Origin: Alkalibacterium sp. | Lineage (GTDB): Bacteria; Bacillota; Bacilli; Lactobacillales; Carnobacteriaceae_A | Length of the DNA: 64,000 bases | Reading direction: 5' to 3' | NCBI GenBank assembly: GCA_020832185.1 | Contig: JAFIFE010000021.1 | Span: forward strand, 1-64,000 | Shown here: positions 17,299 to 27,170 of the stretch, piece after piece | Layout of the letters: every line of letters begins with the position of its first letter | Position numbering within the stretch: the first letter of the stretch is position 1 | Notes under the pieces: model-generated | What the model was told of the DNA's origin: nothing | The model's input: the letters and a program-made list of their open reading frames with translations, nothing else | Databases searched by the model: none | Made by a program: the position numbers and the translations under genes

Positions 17299-18864
17299 AT
17301 GATATTATCTAAATTACTGCAATCCATAAACATTTACTCGACGGACTCTAAAGAGGGTACCCTCGAAATCAGCAAAATAGCCTACCACTCTGACGAGGTT
17401 TCATCCGACACGCTTTTTGTGTGTATCCGTGGCTATGAGACCGATGGACATACCTATGCTAAAGAGGCAGTGGAAAAGGGAGCGACAGCTTTAGTTGTTG
17501 AACGAAAGCTTGACGATGTATCTGTCCCGCAATTTGTGGTGAAAGACAGTCGTAGAGCGCTTGCAACTTTATCAGACGCCTTTCTTGAACATCCTTCGCA
17601 AGCTCTGAGTGTGTTTGGTGTGACAGGCACTAATGGAAAGACGTCAATTACGTACATGACGGACGCGATTTTCAAGGCACATCAATTAAAGACTGGATTG
17701 ATCGGTACGGTCATGATCAAAATCGATGACAAAGTAGAACCTAGCTCATTGACGACTCCGGAATCGCTTGATTTGCAGCATTACCTGGCTGATATGCGTG
17801 AGGCTGATGTTTCTCATGTGTCGATGGAAGTATCCTCATCCGCTTTAGATCTGAAACGTGTAGCAAACGTTGACTTTGATGTCGTTGCTTTTACAAACAT
17901 TAATAAGGATCATATCGAATTACATGGATCGTTTGACGCTTACTATAATGCAAAAGCATCATTAATCAGAAATGCCTCTAAGCAGAGTGTAGCTATCCTG
18001 AATATCGATCAGCCGTTACTTGAAAAATTAGGTTCTGAAACTGAGGCAACTGTAGTGACATTTGGCTTGGACAATACAAAAGGCAATCTCTCTGTTTCAG
18101 ATATTGACTTATCTTCTGGACGCCCCTCTTTTACAGTTAATATCAACACCCCAATAATGACACTCGGTGGTAACAGAATAGACCCTGTTTCTTTTGGCGT
18201 GGACTTGACTATTCCTGGACATCACTCCATTTATAATGCCTTAACTGCTATAGCAGTAGGGTTAGTTAATGGTGTTCCCATTTCGACAATTAAAAAAGGC
18301 ATTGAAAAATTTAATGGCGTTGAGAGACGCTTCCATATTTTATACGATGAAGAATTTACGATTGTGGATGATCTGTTTCTCAATGAGAATAATATTGAAT
18401 CAAGCATGAAGGCATTAGAGAACTTATCCTATCAGTCTATTCATATCGTTCATGCTGTTCGGGGCAATAATGGACCCGTACTCAATAAAGAGAACGCTGA
18501 AAAGATGGCGCATTGGTTCTCTAAATTGAAAATAAATAGAATAACGTTGACTGTCAGCCAGTCCCATGTCAAAAAGAAAGATCAGGTAAAGGCTGAAGAA
18601 CTAAACGCTTTTCTTGATGTAATGGAAAGTGAAGGCATAAGTGTGGATTTCCATAACGAGCTCTGCGATGCATTGTCATCAAGTCTTGCACAAGTGAACA
18701 CAGGGGATATCCTGCTGATTACTGGGGCACGGGGAATGGATTATGGGGCAAAAACGATACTGGAATTATTGCTTGAAAAGAAACCTGGAGTCGAAAAGCA
18801 GGCAATCACTGACGTTCTTGATAAAAAAATGGTTGGTATGGATGATTTAATGATAGCCGACTGA
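17299..18864 (+). CDS. MurE-like Mur ligase with an aberrant C-terminal domain
   Basis: Mur ligases join amino acids to UDP-MurNAc peptides using ATP. The ATP-binding half is well kept: GTNGKT at 110-115, MEVSS at 176-180, NINKDHIELHG around 200-210, the lysine that is carbamylated in the family (K219), and GHHSIYNALTA. The substrate half departs from MurE. GVERRF is present, but DYAHTPD is replaced by DDLFLNENN, the GGDRD region by AVRGNNGP, and neither DNPR (for DAP) nor DDPA (for Lys) is found. The His of MEVSSHAL is Ser181. It may add another residue or act on another substrate. A DUF1846 gene follows 90 bp later. Confidence 0.8.
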   Translation: MILSKLLQSINIYSTDSKEGTLEISKIAYHSDEVSSDTLFVCIRGYETDGHTYAKEAVEKGATALVVERKLDDVSVPQFVVKDSRRALATLSDAFLEHPSQALSVFGVTGTNGKTSITYMTDAIFKAHQLKTGLIGTVMIKIDDKVEPSSLTTPESLDLQHYLADMREADVSHVSMEVSSSALDLKRVANVDFDVVAFTNINKDHIELHGSFDAYYNAKASLIRNASKQSVAILNIDQPLLEKLGSETEATVVTFGLDNTKGNLSVSDIDLSSGRPSFTVNINTPIMTLGGNRIDPVSFGVDLTIPGHHSIYNALTAIAVGLVNGVPISTIKKGIEKFNGVERRFHILYDEEFTIVDDLFLNENNIESSMKALENLSYQSIHIVHAVRGNNGPVLNKENAEKMAHWFSKLKINRITLTVSQSHVKKKDQVKAEELNAFLDVMESEGISVDFHNELCDALSSSLAQVNTGDILLITGARGMDYGAKTILELLLEKKPGVEKQAITDVLDKKMVGMDDLMIAD

Positions 18865-18953
18865 GTTTTATTAAAAACTTGATTTAATTATCAGTCAAGT
18901 CACGTTTTAATGTTATAATTAAACAGTTAATTTACAAGTAACTGGAGGACGTT

Positions 18954-20462
18954 ATGAATACTATTGGATTTGACACAGAAAAATATTTAAAAGAACAATC
19001 TGCTTACATCCTTGATCGAGTGGATAACAGTGAAAAACTGTACCTTGAATTTGGGGGAAAACTGATTGGTGACAAGCATGCTAAGCGCGTGCTTCCAGGC
19101 TTTGATGAGGACGCTAAAATGAAACTGCTGGCGACTCTAAAAGATAAATCAGAAATCATCATTTGTGTATATGCAGGTGATATCGAACGCAATAAGATCA
19201 GAGGAGATTATGGCATCACTTATGACCATGATGTGCTTAGACTGATCGATGAATACCGTGCATATGGCATACCTGTAAACAGCGTGCTTATTACCCGTTA
19301 TCAAGAACAGCCTAATGTTAAAATCTTCATGTCAAAACTTGAACGCAGTGGAGTAAAAGTGCTTACTCACAGAACGATTGAAGGGTACCCTACCAATGTT
19401 GAGGCGATAATAGGAGAAAACGGCTTTGCAAAGAACACCTATATTGAAACGACGAAACCCTTAGTTGTAGTCACAGCACCTGGCGCAGGCAGTGGGAAGC
19501 TGGCGACGTGTCTAAATCAGCTTTACCATGAATATGCCAGAGGAAACGAAGCCAGTTATGCTAAGTTCGAAACTTTCCCGGTCTGGAATCTTCCTTTGAA
19601 ACACCCGGTGAATATTGCATATGAAGCAGCGACGGTTGATTTAAAAGATGTCAATATGATGGATAATTATCATTTTGAAGCTTACGGAGAAGTCGCAGTG
19701 AATTACAATAGGGATACCGAAATGTTCCCTGTGATCAAGCGCATTATCGAGAAAATCACAGGCAGAGAATCAGTATATAAATCACCGACTGATATGGGTG
19801 TCAACCGTTTGAAGTCGGGGATTATTGATAATGAGGTAGTCATTGAAGCATCTAAGCAGGAAATTATCAGACGTTCATTCTCTATTGAAAATGATTATAA
19901 AAAAGGAACAGCAGACGAAGATTCAATGCGTCATATGCAGCTGATTCTTGAAGAGATGGATTTAAAGAAAGAAGACAGAAAGCCTGTAATGATTGCGCGT
20001 GATTATGCTGAAAAAGTTCAAAAACAATCAGACGATTCTAGTCTTCAGGCAGTATTGGCTATCGAATTGCCGAATGGCGAAGTAATTACTGGGCGTACAA
20101 CCTCTTTGATGGATGCATCAGCAGCTGCTATAGTAAATAGTCTGAAATCATTGGCTCATATTTCTGACCAGATCGATTTGCTCGCTCCAATGATCTTAGA
20201 AACGATTCAAAACTTGAAGAAAGACGAGCTGCAAAGCAAAGTCGCTACTTTATCCGCTAATGAGCTGCTGATTGCATTGGCGATCAGTGCCGTAACTAAC
20301 CCAACAGCTGCTTTAGCTTACAAGCAAATTGGAAAATTGAAGGACGCGCAAGCTCACTCAACAGTTATCTTGAATGGTGAGAATGAACAGACCATCAAAA
20401 TGCTGGGGATAGATATTACTAATGATCCCATTTACCCAACTGACAACCTCTATTACAATTAG
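18954..20462 (+). CDS. DUF1846 family protein
   Basis: The 502-residue protein is the full length of DUF1846, a conserved cytosolic family of Firmicutes and some other bacteria with no agreed function. It has a nucleotide-binding-looking start ([12 protein letters not shown]), and APGAGSGK at about 175-182 resembles a P-loop. The C-terminus is helical and Ala-rich ([20 protein letters not shown]). The ATG has TGGAGG upstream, and a TATAAT (18914-18919) ahead of it could give it its own promoter. The linkage to the MurE-like gene may be chance. Confidence 0.92.
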   Translation: MNTIGFDTEKYLKEQSAYILDRVDNSEKLYLEFGGKLIGDKHAKRVLPGFDEDAKMKLLATLKDKSEIIICVYAGDIERNKIRGDYGITYDHDVLRLIDEYRAYGIPVNSVLITRYQEQPNVKIFMSKLERSGVKVLTHRTIEGYPTNVEAIIGENGFAKNTYIETTKPLVVVTAPGAGSGKLATCLNQLYHEYARGNEASYAKFETFPVWNLPLKHPVNIAYEAATVDLKDVNMMDNYHFEAYGEVAVNYNRDTEMFPVIKRIIEKITGRESVYKSPTDMGVNRLKSGIIDNEVVIEASKQEIIRRSFSIENDYKKGTADEDSMRHMQLILEEMDLKKEDRKPVMIARDYAEKVQKQSDDSSLQAVLAIELPNGEVITGRTTSLMDASAAAIVNSLKSLAHISDQIDLLAPMILETIQNLKKDELQSKVATLSANELLIALAISAVTNPTAALAYKQIGKLKDAQAHSTVILNGENEQTIKMLGIDITNDPIYPTDNLYYN

Positions 20463-20484
20463 AGAAATCCTTTTGCAAAAATAT

Positions 20485-20565
20485 AAAAGATAAAGAAATC
20501 AGTCATCAGTTTACTCAGTCGCTCGTTCAGACTGAGTATAGCAGAGACCTTTTTCTTTATCTTTT
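20485..20565. terminator. Long nested hairpin between the DUF1846 and RNase HI-like genes
   Basis: An outer 14-bp perfect stem (20485-20498 with 20552-20565) encloses an inner 8-bp stem, ACTCAGTC with GACTGAGT (20513-20520 with 20530-20537). The right outer arm overlaps the last codons and stop of the minus-strand RNase HI-like gene. It probably ends transcription from both convergent genes. Confidence 0.7.
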
Positions 20566-20967
20566 CTTTTTAATTTGTTTAGCGATAGCCTGTTTTGCAA
20601 GGTTATCCGCACCTTTATTATTCTTTTCGGGAATCCATCTGACTTCATAAAAATCAAGCTGTTCAAGCAGTTGAAGGATTTTATCAAAAATTTCCATGTA
20701 GTCGCTTTTTTTTATATGATGTTTATTGACTGCCTGTGCAACAAGTTGGCTGTCTGTAAAGAATGTCGTCCATTCAGACGTCCGTTGGTGCTGTATCGTC
20801 CAGTTGACTGCCAGATAGAAGGCATGAAGTTCGGCTAAATGGTTATCTAAGATAACAGGTAAAGGGATACTTAATTGTTCGTAAAGGTCCTCACCAGTAA
20901 TCACTATGCCTGCACCTGCACATGTATTTTTCTGAGACACTGCAGCGTCACTATAAATTTTCAACAT
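20557..20967 (-). CDS. RNase HI-like protein (RVT_3 family)
   Basis: The 136-residue protein has the RNase H fold with the four acidic residues D7, E46, D72 and D121 in the expected contexts (YSDAAV, LAELHAF, FTDSQ, KGADNLAKQA). It may cleave RNA in RNA-DNA hybrids. The sequence resembles the short RNase HI-type proteins of Bacillus (YpeP/YpdQ group), which lack the basic handle and in part lack activity, so activity is uncertain. A true RNase HII gene is also in this window at 31010. Confidence 0.87.
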   Translation of the reverse strand: MLKIYSDAAVSQKNTCAGAGIVITGEDLYEQLSIPLPVILDNHLAELHAFYLAVNWTIQHQRTSEWTTFFTDSQLVAQAVNKHHIKKSDYMEIFDKILQLLEQLDFYEVRWIPEKNNKGADNLAKQAIAKQIKKKR

Positions 20968-21005
20968 AACTGTTTCTCCTTGATCATCAAATACTCTTCT
21001 GAAAA

Positions 21006-21048
21006 TAGAAAAAAGACCAGAATCGAGTAGATGTCTGATCTTTTTTCT
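21006..21048 (-). terminator. Terminator of the cold shock gene
   Basis: On the minus strand AAAAAAGATCAGA pairs with its near complement (one mismatch) across a 12-nt loop and is followed by a T run. It begins 12 nt past the csp stop. Confidence 0.75.
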
Positions 21049-21059
21049 ATGTATATAGG

Positions 21060-21269
21060 TTACTCATTTTCAACAACAGCAACATTGGTAGCTTGAGGAC
21101 CACGTGACCCTTCTACGATATCAAACTCGACTGCCTGGCCTTCATTAAGTGCTTTGTATCCTTCCATAGTGATTCCCGTGAAGTGTACGAAAACTTCTTC
21201 TTCATCATTGTATTGAATAAATCCATAGCCTTTTTGATTATTGAACCATTTAACAGTGCCTGTAGTCAT
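21060..21269 (-). CDS. Cold shock protein, CspA family
   Basis: This small RNA chaperone binds single-stranded RNA and DNA and melts RNA structure. The 69-residue single OB-fold has the RNP1 motif KGYGFI (residues 14-19) and RNP2 VFVHFTGI (27-34). The start has GGGGGAAA upstream. The gene is monocistronic with its own terminator. It is one of probably several csp copies in the genome. Confidence 0.95.
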   Translation of the reverse strand: MTTGTVKWFNNQKGYGFIQYNDEEEVFVHFTGITMEGYKALNEGQAVEFDIVEGSRGPQATNVAVVENE

Positions 21270-21447
21270 CGTTTTCCCCCTAAGATTCCTTAAGTATAGT
21301 CGCCTATTGACTTCAGTATAGCGGATTACAGGATTCTAGTCAATCATAGTACAAAAGTGTCTCAATCTGATTAAGAATCTTAAGTTTAGTGATTAGCCGT
21401 TTGAATTATGCTAGAATTAACAAGAGTAAAAGATGAGGAGTAATTGT

Positions 21448-23331
21448 ATGAAAGAATGGAAAATTGAGAATCTAACACATTCTTATGGAATTAAGACATT
21501 ATTTAATGAGTTGTCGTTTTCAATTAAAGAATCCCAGCGTGTAGGCTTAATCGGGGTTAACGGAACAGGTAAAACAAGTCTTCTTAGAATTGTTGCAGGA
21601 GAGTTGAAACCGGACCAGGGACTCATCTCAAAACCAGGAGACTATGAAATTGGGTATCTCAGTCAGCAATCCAACTTGGATGAAGAGAAGACCGTTTTCG
21701 AAACAGTCTTTGAAGGCGATTCTCCCATCGTTCAGGCAGCCCGCTACTATGAAGACGTTTTACATCGATTAACTGAGAATCCAATGGATCCAAAAATTCA
21801 GCAGGCATTCACAGACGCAGAAAAGAAAATGAATCAGGAGGATGCATGGAATGTGACCTCACGAGCGGATGCCATATTAAACCGCTTAGGATTGACTGAC
21901 AGTACCCAGCAGGTGAAGTCACTATCAGGTGGCCAGAAGAAGAGAGCGGCTTTGGCTCAAGTGCTGATTCAGGAACCGGATCTGCTTATTCTGGATGAGC
22001 CTACAAACCACCTGGACTTCCAGATGATCAAATGGCTTGAGGATTATTTAGCTGGTTATCGAGGGGCTCTATTAATGGTTACGCATGATCGTTACTTCCT
22101 GGATAGAGTGTCGAATGAAATTCTGGAACTGGAAAATGGCCGAATACAAGCGTATCCTGGAAATTATCAGCAGTATATTGAATTAAAAGCAGAAAGAGAA
22201 GAAACAGATGCCAAGATGGCGCACAAGCAGAAGCAATTATTCAAGCAGGAATTAGCTTGGATGAGGGCTGGAGTTAAGGCAAGAGGAACGAAACAAGAAG
22301 CACGCAAAGAACGCTTTTCGGATCTTAAAGATAAAGTGAATAGTCAGGTGACTAAATCAGATTTGGAATTAAGTTTGTCAGGATCCCGTCTAGGTAAGAA
22401 AGTACTGGAACTGGAGAATGCATCAAAAAATATTGATGACATCACAATCCTTGATCACTTTGATTTGCTGATCCAGCATACTGACAGAATAGGGGTCACT
22501 GGTGTCAATGGTGCGGGCAAAACGACATTCCTGAATATACTTGCTCAGGAAACTGAGCTGGACTCAGGAATGTTGAGTGTTGGAGAAACAGTTAAGATAG
22601 GTTTTTATAAACAAATCAATGAAGAATTTGACGAAGATAAGCGGGTGATCACTTACTTAAGAGAGATTGCTGAGGAAGTGAAATTGGCTGATGGAACGTC
22701 AGTTAGTGTTTCCCAGCTGCTAGAACGCTTCTTGTTTGATCGTTCGATGCATGGCTCTCCTATCAACAAGCTTTCCGGGGGAGAAAAAAGGCGGTTGTAC
22801 CTGTTGAAGATACTGATGCAGCAACCAAACGTCCTCATTCTAGATGAACCGACAAACGACCTGGATGTTCAGACCCTGACAATTTTAGAAGAATATATTT
22901 CGCACTTCTCAGGGGCAGTCATTGCTGTTTCTCATGACCGATATTTCCTGGATAAAACAGCAAACAAACTTCTGGTATTTAAAGGACAAGGGCAGATTGA
23001 AGAAACCTATTCTTCTTTGACCGATTATCTGGAAAAAACGCAGGAAATGAAGGAAGACAAAGCACCGGTTAAACCATCTAAAGAGAACACACCTAAGAAA
23101 AAAGACGGCAAAGAGAAAGTCTCTCTGACATACAACGAAAAGAAAGAATGGGAGAGCATTGAAGGCGAAATAGAATCTTTGGAATTAGAATTAGAAGAGC
23201 TTCAGGCTGAGATGGAACAAGCATTATCAGATCATGTTCTGTTAAATCAGCTGACTGAAAAGCAGACAGCTATAAACAAAACACTAGAGGAAAAATACGC
23301 AAGATGGGACTTTCTGTCTCAATATGAATAA
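21448..23331 (+). CDS. ABC-F family ATPase (YfmR/Uup type)
   Basis: ABC-F proteins have two ATPase domains and no membrane part; they bind the ribosome and ease stalled translation. The first Walker A is GVNGTGKTSLL, the signature LSGGQKKRAALA, and Walker B LLILDEPTNHLD. The second set is GVNGAGKTTFL, LSGGEKRRLYLL and VLILDEPTNDLD. The C-terminal extension (about 545-627) is a Lys/Glu-rich linker plus coiled coil, as in Uup/YfmR. I took the ATG at 21448 because GAGGAG precedes it, giving 627 residues. The next gene, thyA, follows almost without a gap. Confidence 0.93.
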   Translation: MKEWKIENLTHSYGIKTLFNELSFSIKESQRVGLIGVNGTGKTSLLRIVAGELKPDQGLISKPGDYEIGYLSQQSNLDEEKTVFETVFEGDSPIVQAARYYEDVLHRLTENPMDPKIQQAFTDAEKKMNQEDAWNVTSRADAILNRLGLTDSTQQVKSLSGGQKKRAALAQVLIQEPDLLILDEPTNHLDFQMIKWLEDYLAGYRGALLMVTHDRYFLDRVSNEILELENGRIQAYPGNYQQYIELKAEREETDAKMAHKQKQLFKQELAWMRAGVKARGTKQEARKERFSDLKDKVNSQVTKSDLELSLSGSRLGKKVLELENASKNIDDITILDHFDLLIQHTDRIGVTGVNGAGKTTFLNILAQETELDSGMLSVGETVKIGFYKQINEEFDEDKRVITYLREIAEEVKLADGTSVSVSQLLERFLFDRSMHGSPINKLSGGEKRRLYLLKILMQQPNVLILDEPTNDLDVQTLTILEEYISHFSGAVIAVSHDRYFLDKTANKLLVFKGQGQIEETYSSLTDYLEKTQEMKEDKAPVKPSKENTPKKKDGKEKVSLTYNEKKEWESIEGEIESLELELEELQAEMEQALSDHVLLNQLTEKQTAINKTLEEKYARWDFLSQYE

Positions 23332-23343
23332 GGGGTGCTCAAT

Positions 23344-24288
23344 GTGGAACAAAATTATTTAGATTTAGCAAAGCGTATTATTGCTGAAGGAACAGAAAGA
23401 CAGGATAGAACAGGTACAGGGACGAAATCTGTATTTGGTCATCAAATGCGGTTTGATCTGCAAAAAGGATTTCCGTTATTAACGACTAAACGCGTATTCT
23501 TTAAGCTGATTAAAAGTGAGCTGCTTTGGTTCTTAAAAGGAGACACCAATATCAAATTCTTACTTGAAAACAACAACCATATCTGGGATGAATGGGCGTT
23601 TGAGCGTTATGTCAAAAGTGAGGACTATCAAGGTCCGGATATGACCAATTTTGGCATTCGTGTTCAGGAAGATGCCGAATTCAAAGAGCTATACGATAAA
23701 GAAATGGCCGCCTTTAGAGAAAACATCCTGTCTGATGAGCGTTTCGCTGAAAAGCATGGATCTCTAGGAAATGTGTATGGTGCGCAGTGGCGAGCCTGGA
23801 AAACAGCTGACGGGGGATTTATTGATCAAATTAAAGATGTGATCGACTCCATTAAAACGAATCCAAACTCCAGAAGACATATTGTATCTGCCTGGAATCC
23901 AGAAGAAGTACCTACGATGGCATTGCCTCCTTGTCACACACTCTTTCAATTTTATGTTGATGAGGGTAAATTGAGCTGTCAATTGTATCAGCGAAGCGGG
24001 GACGTTTTCCTTGGAGTTCCATTTAATATAGCAAGCTACGCGTTATTGACCCATTTAATTGCTCAGGAAACGGGACTTGAGGTTGGAGAATTTATTCATA
24101 CCTTAGGGGATGCCCATCTGTACTTGAACCATATGGATCAAATCAATGAGCAGCTGTCGAGAGAGATCAGAGAGTTTCCGATACTTGAGTTAAGCAAAGA
24201 GAAAAGTATTTTTGACTTTGAGATGGACGATATTAAAGTAGTCGGATACAACCCGCACAAATCCATAAAAGCACCAATAGCAGTCTGA
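23344..24288 (+). CDS. thyA: Thymidylate synthase
   Basis: The enzyme makes dTMP from dUMP with methylenetetrahydrofolate. The catalytic cysteine is in [12 protein letters not shown]; other signatures are RDRTGTGT-like [18 protein letters not shown]-type [11 protein letters not shown] and [17 protein letters not shown]. The protein has the roughly 50-residue insertion (residues about 90-140) seen in Lactobacillus casei-type enzymes. The start is taken as GTG at 23344 (AAGGGGTG upstream); GTG at 23335 is also possible. With this start the N-terminus [10 protein letters not shown] fits the family. It is followed by folA, which regenerates the folate used here. Confidence 0.96.
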   Translation: MEQNYLDLAKRIIAEGTERQDRTGTGTKSVFGHQMRFDLQKGFPLLTTKRVFFKLIKSELLWFLKGDTNIKFLLENNNHIWDEWAFERYVKSEDYQGPDMTNFGIRVQEDAEFKELYDKEMAAFRENILSDERFAEKHGSLGNVYGAQWRAWKTADGGFIDQIKDVIDSIKTNPNSRRHIVSAWNPEEVPTMALPPCHTLFQFYVDEGKLSCQLYQRSGDVFLGVPFNIASYALLTHLIAQETGLEVGEFIHTLGDAHLYLNHMDQINEQLSREIREFPILELSKEKSIFDFEMDDIKVVGYNPHKSIKAPIAV

Positions 24289-24355
24289 TTATTGCTTATA
24301 ATTGACTAGAGCAACTAAATAGTTGGGGTGTGCAAATATTAAAAGGAGTGTTGAT

Positions 24356-24847
24356 ATGATAACGTTTGTATGGGCTGAAGATGAAAATGGGTTAATTGGC
24401 AAGGATGGGGAGCTTCCATGGCATTTGCCCGCTGATATGGCCTTCTTTAAAGAGATAACATTGACTGGGGACGTAGCAATGGGGCGCAAAACGCTTGACA
24501 GTATTCCAAATCCTCCCTTAAAAAACAGAGTGAACTATGTACTGACGAGAAATGAAGGTTTCTCACAGGATGGAGTGGAAATTTGTCACTCTAAAGAAGA
24601 GTTGATCGAAAGAGCATCAGCATCGGATAAACCACTGCATGTTATTGGAGGGGTGTCACTTTTTAACGTGTTTCTTGATGAAGTAGACATGCTGTACCGG
24701 ACAGTCATTCATGAGTCATTTGAAGGGGATACGTATATTCCAGATATTGACTACAGTCAGTTTGAATTAGTGGAAGAAAAGGAAGGGACGGTCGATGAGA
24801 AGAACCGTCATTCCCACACATTCCAAATATTTAAACGTAAACAGTAA
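24356..24847 (+). CDS. folA: Dihydrofolate reductase
   Basis: The enzyme reduces dihydrofolate with NADPH, recycling the product of thymidylate synthase. Conserved parts are WAEDENGLIGKDGELPWHLPADM (quoted in pieces: LIGKDGELPW, HLPADM), GRKTLDSIP and the nucleotide-binding VIGGVSLF. The 163-residue length is usual. The start at 24356 has AAAGGAG upstream; the longer frame from 24323 lacks one. It forms the thyA-folA pair common to Firmicutes and ends at a strong hairpin. Trimethoprim sensitivity cannot be judged safely by eye. Confidence 0.96.
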   Translation: MITFVWAEDENGLIGKDGELPWHLPADMAFFKEITLTGDVAMGRKTLDSIPNPPLKNRVNYVLTRNEGFSQDGVEICHSKEELIERASASDKPLHVIGGVSLFNVFLDEVDMLYRTVIHESFEGDTYIPDIDYSQFELVEEKEGTVDEKNRHSHTFQIFKRKQ

Positions 24848-24899
24848 AAAAAGCTCGGGCATCCTCAGTAACTAAACTGAAGAATGCCTGAGCTTTTTA
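24844..24899. terminator. Bidirectional terminator after folA
   Basis: AAAAAAGCTCGGGCAT pairs with ATGCCTGAGCTTTTT (one G-U), with an inner TTCAGT-type stem. It lies between convergent folA and the hemolysin III gene. Confidence 0.88.
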
Positions 24900-24913
24900 C
24901 AAGTCACCTTTTA

Positions 24914-25570
24914 TTAGGTATAGAGATAGATTGAGAAGAACATGCAGACTGTACCGGTCAATACAAACAGATGCCATACAACGTGCATGTACTTGACGTG
25001 CTTGAGTCTGTAAAATAATGCGCCAACGGTAAAGGCTAACCCTCCAGAAACTAACCAGATAAACCCTCGGGTTCCCAATCCCTGGTAGAGATAGTTAAGA
25101 AAGAATAAAGATACCCAGCCCATTGCTATATACAACCAGACGGATAACCCTTGAAATTTCTTAAACCAGACTGTTTTATAAATAACCCCGAACAATGCAA
25201 TGCTCCAGATGATGGCAGTCAAAACAGTGCCTAAACGTCCACCAATCGTAATGAGTGTATAGGGAGTGTAGGTGCCTGCAATGAGCAGAAAAATACTGCA
25301 GTGATCAATGATCCTAAATGCTTGTCTGGCTTTGGTAAATGTCAGACTGTGATACAGCGTACTGGATAAGTAGAGTAAGATGAGTGTTGCTCCGTATATC
25401 GTATAGGATGTAACCTCAAGAACACCACCGTAATCTAATCCTTTTTGAACTAGAAAGACGAGTCCTATAATGCTTAGTATCACACCAATTCCATGTGTTA
25501 TTGCATTAAGGACCTCATTGAGAACCAGGTATTTTTTTGAAAATACTGGATGATCTGTAAAATTTGACAT
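24914..25570 (-). CDS. Hemolysin III / TrhA (PAQR) family membrane protein
   Basis: The 218-residue protein has seven hydrophobic helices and the family pattern: NAITHGIGVILSIIG near the N-terminus, SSTLYHSLTF, RIIDHCSIFLLIAGTYTP, and HVVWHLFVLTGTVCMF at the end. The conserved His and Asp residues are the metal ligands of the PAQR fold. In Bacillus the homologue affects membrane fluidity; toxin activity is doubtful. The start has GAGG before it. It is a single gene on the minus strand. Confidence 0.93.
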   Translation of the reverse strand: MSNFTDHPVFSKKYLVLNEVLNAITHGIGVILSIIGLVFLVQKGLDYGGVLEVTSYTIYGATLILLYLSSTLYHSLTFTKARQAFRIIDHCSIFLLIAGTYTPYTLITIGGRLGTVLTAIIWSIALFGVIYKTVWFKKFQGLSVWLYIAMGWVSLFFLNYLYQGLGTRGFIWLVSGGLAFTVGALFYRLKHVKYMHVVWHLFVLTGTVCMFFSIYLYT

Positions 25571-25735
25571 AGCAGCCTCCTTTGTCTTCCGCTTTCTGTA
25601 CGCCTACAAAAAAATTTGGTATACTACTTTAGAAAGACTTTTTCTTTTTGTCATGAGAAGTATACCACAGATAGAAAGATCAGTTAAATAAAATAACATA
25701 AAATGACTTATGTATAGCTTGAAAGGAGAGTACAA

Positions 25736-26359
25736 TTGGCAGAATCACGAGGAAATAGATCCCGAAAGACAAATGGGTGGATGTGGGCCTTTTTAATTTT
25801 AGTCACACTGCTTATAGCAGCAGGAATATGGGTCTTTATGAGACTTCAGCCTACTCAGCAGAGTCAAGTAGAAGAATCTAATGAGGAAGTGGTCATTCAG
25901 GATGAGACGATGACGTTTGAAGTGCTGACAGATAAAGAACAGCTAAACCGCGTCATTAATTTATATCTGGAAAATGAACTGGACGATGAATTTTCAGGGT
26001 ATACACTTAACATCGATGAAGACGTTGAGTTAGCAGGGGCTCTACAGGTTTTTGGGTTTGATGTTGATTTTACTCTACTCATGGATCCATATGTTACAGA
26101 CGAGGGTAATCTTCAGTTAAGAGCCACATCGATTCAGTTAGGTACATTTGAATTACCGATCGGGATTGCAATGAATGTCTTAAGTCAGCAGCTTGACCTG
26201 CCGCATTGGGTGAGGATCGACAGTGAACAGCAGTTTATTCTAGTGGCACTGAATGAATTTCAGCTGGAAAACGGCGTTCAGTTTTCAATGCAGCGGATAG
26301 ATTTATCGGAAGATGATGTTAGAGTAAATATTATTTTGCCGGAAGAGTCTGTAAGATGA
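25736..26359 (+). CDS. ypmS: DUF2140 protein YpmS
   Basis: The 207-residue protein has a basic N-terminus, one membrane anchor (about residues 15-36) and an extracellular domain; it matches the YpmS family, function unknown. TTG at 25736 is used as the start, with AAAGGAG 9 nt upstream, and no ATG fits. It is the first gene of a tight cluster ypmS-msrA-yozE-deoD-ctpA, similar to the Bacillus ypmS-msr neighbourhood. Confidence 0.88.
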   Translation: MAESRGNRSRKTNGWMWAFLILVTLLIAAGIWVFMRLQPTQQSQVEESNEEVVIQDETMTFEVLTDKEQLNRVINLYLENELDDEFSGYTLNIDEDVELAGALQVFGFDVDFTLLMDPYVTDEGNLQLRATSIQLGTFELPIGIAMNVLSQQLDLPHWVRIDSEQQFILVALNEFQLENGVQFSMQRIDLSEDDVRVNIILPEESVR

Positions 26360-26407
26360 TATAATAACCTTTCATTTAAGATTACAATGGAGAAAGGATG
26401 TTTACTT

Positions 26408-26929
26408 ATGGAAAAAGCTATACTGGCCGGTGGATGTTTCTGGTGCATGGTACAACCTTTCGAAGAAATGAAGGGGATAGTGAATGTTGTATCTGGTTAC
26501 ACAGGAGGCCACCTGAAAGATCCCACGTATGAACAAGTCAAAAGCCAGTCAACCGGACATACTGAAGCTGTCTACATTGAATATGATGAGACCCTAGTTA
26601 CATTCGAAGAGTTACTTGAATTGTATTGGCAGCAGACGGATCCAACAGACGCAATGGGGCAATTCATGGACCGTGGAGAGAGTTATCGACCGGTTATCTT
26701 CTATTATAATGAAAGTCAACAGCAGAGTGCTTTGAGTTCGAAACACGAACTTGAAAAAAGTGGCAGATACCCCAATCAGATTGTCACTCAAATAGAGCCG
26801 GCAAAAGAGTTTTATCCTGCTGAAGAGGAACATCAGCAATTTTACAAAAAAAATCCCAGATTGTATGCCCAGGAGAAAAAACAGCGTAAAGAATGGGCAG
26901 AGAATCCGGAACAGGCGGTAAATGAATGA
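26408..26929 (+). CDS. msrA: Peptide methionine sulfoxide reductase MsrA
   Basis: MsrA reduces the S-epimer of methionine sulfoxide in proteins. The catalytic cysteine is in [12 protein letters not shown] near the N-terminus, and [15 protein letters not shown] plus TGHTEAV are the family signatures. The start at 26408 has AAAGGATG 7 nt upstream. The protein of 173 residues seems to lack an MsrB domain. Its stop overlaps the start of yozE by 4 nt (ATGA), so the two are translationally coupled. Confidence 0.95.
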   Translation: MEKAILAGGCFWCMVQPFEEMKGIVNVVSGYTGGHLKDPTYEQVKSQSTGHTEAVYIEYDETLVTFEELLELYWQQTDPTDAMGQFMDRGESYRPVIFYYNESQQQSALSSKHELEKSGRYPNQIVTQIEPAKEFYPAEEEHQQFYKKNPRLYAQEKKQRKEWAENPEQAVNE

Positions 26930-27147
26930 GACGTTCCTTTTATCACTACGTTAAAACGTTAAGAGATCCCTATAAAAAAGATGAAATAACGTTATTTGCT
27001 AATGCAGTAGATGAGGACGGATCATTTCCGAAGCAGTCAGAGGATTACGGTGAAATTTCAGACTATCTGGAACTTAATGCCGATTATATCAGTTCAATGA
27101 CTGTATTTGACCACGTTTTTCAGGATTATTATGAGACTAACAAATAA
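26926..27147 (+). CDS. yozE: YozE family protein (SAM-like domain, DUF1250)
   Basis: The 73-residue helical protein fits YozE of Bacillus, a small sterile-alpha-motif-like fold with no known function. Conserved parts are [27 protein letters not shown] and [16 protein letters not shown]. The ATG overlaps the stop of msrA. Confidence 0.88.
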   Translation: MRRSFYHYVKTLRDPYKKDEITLFANAVDEDGSFPKQSEDYGEISDYLELNADYISSMTVFDHVFQDYYETNK

Positions 27148-27170
27148 AAATCAGTTGAGGAGAGATAGAT

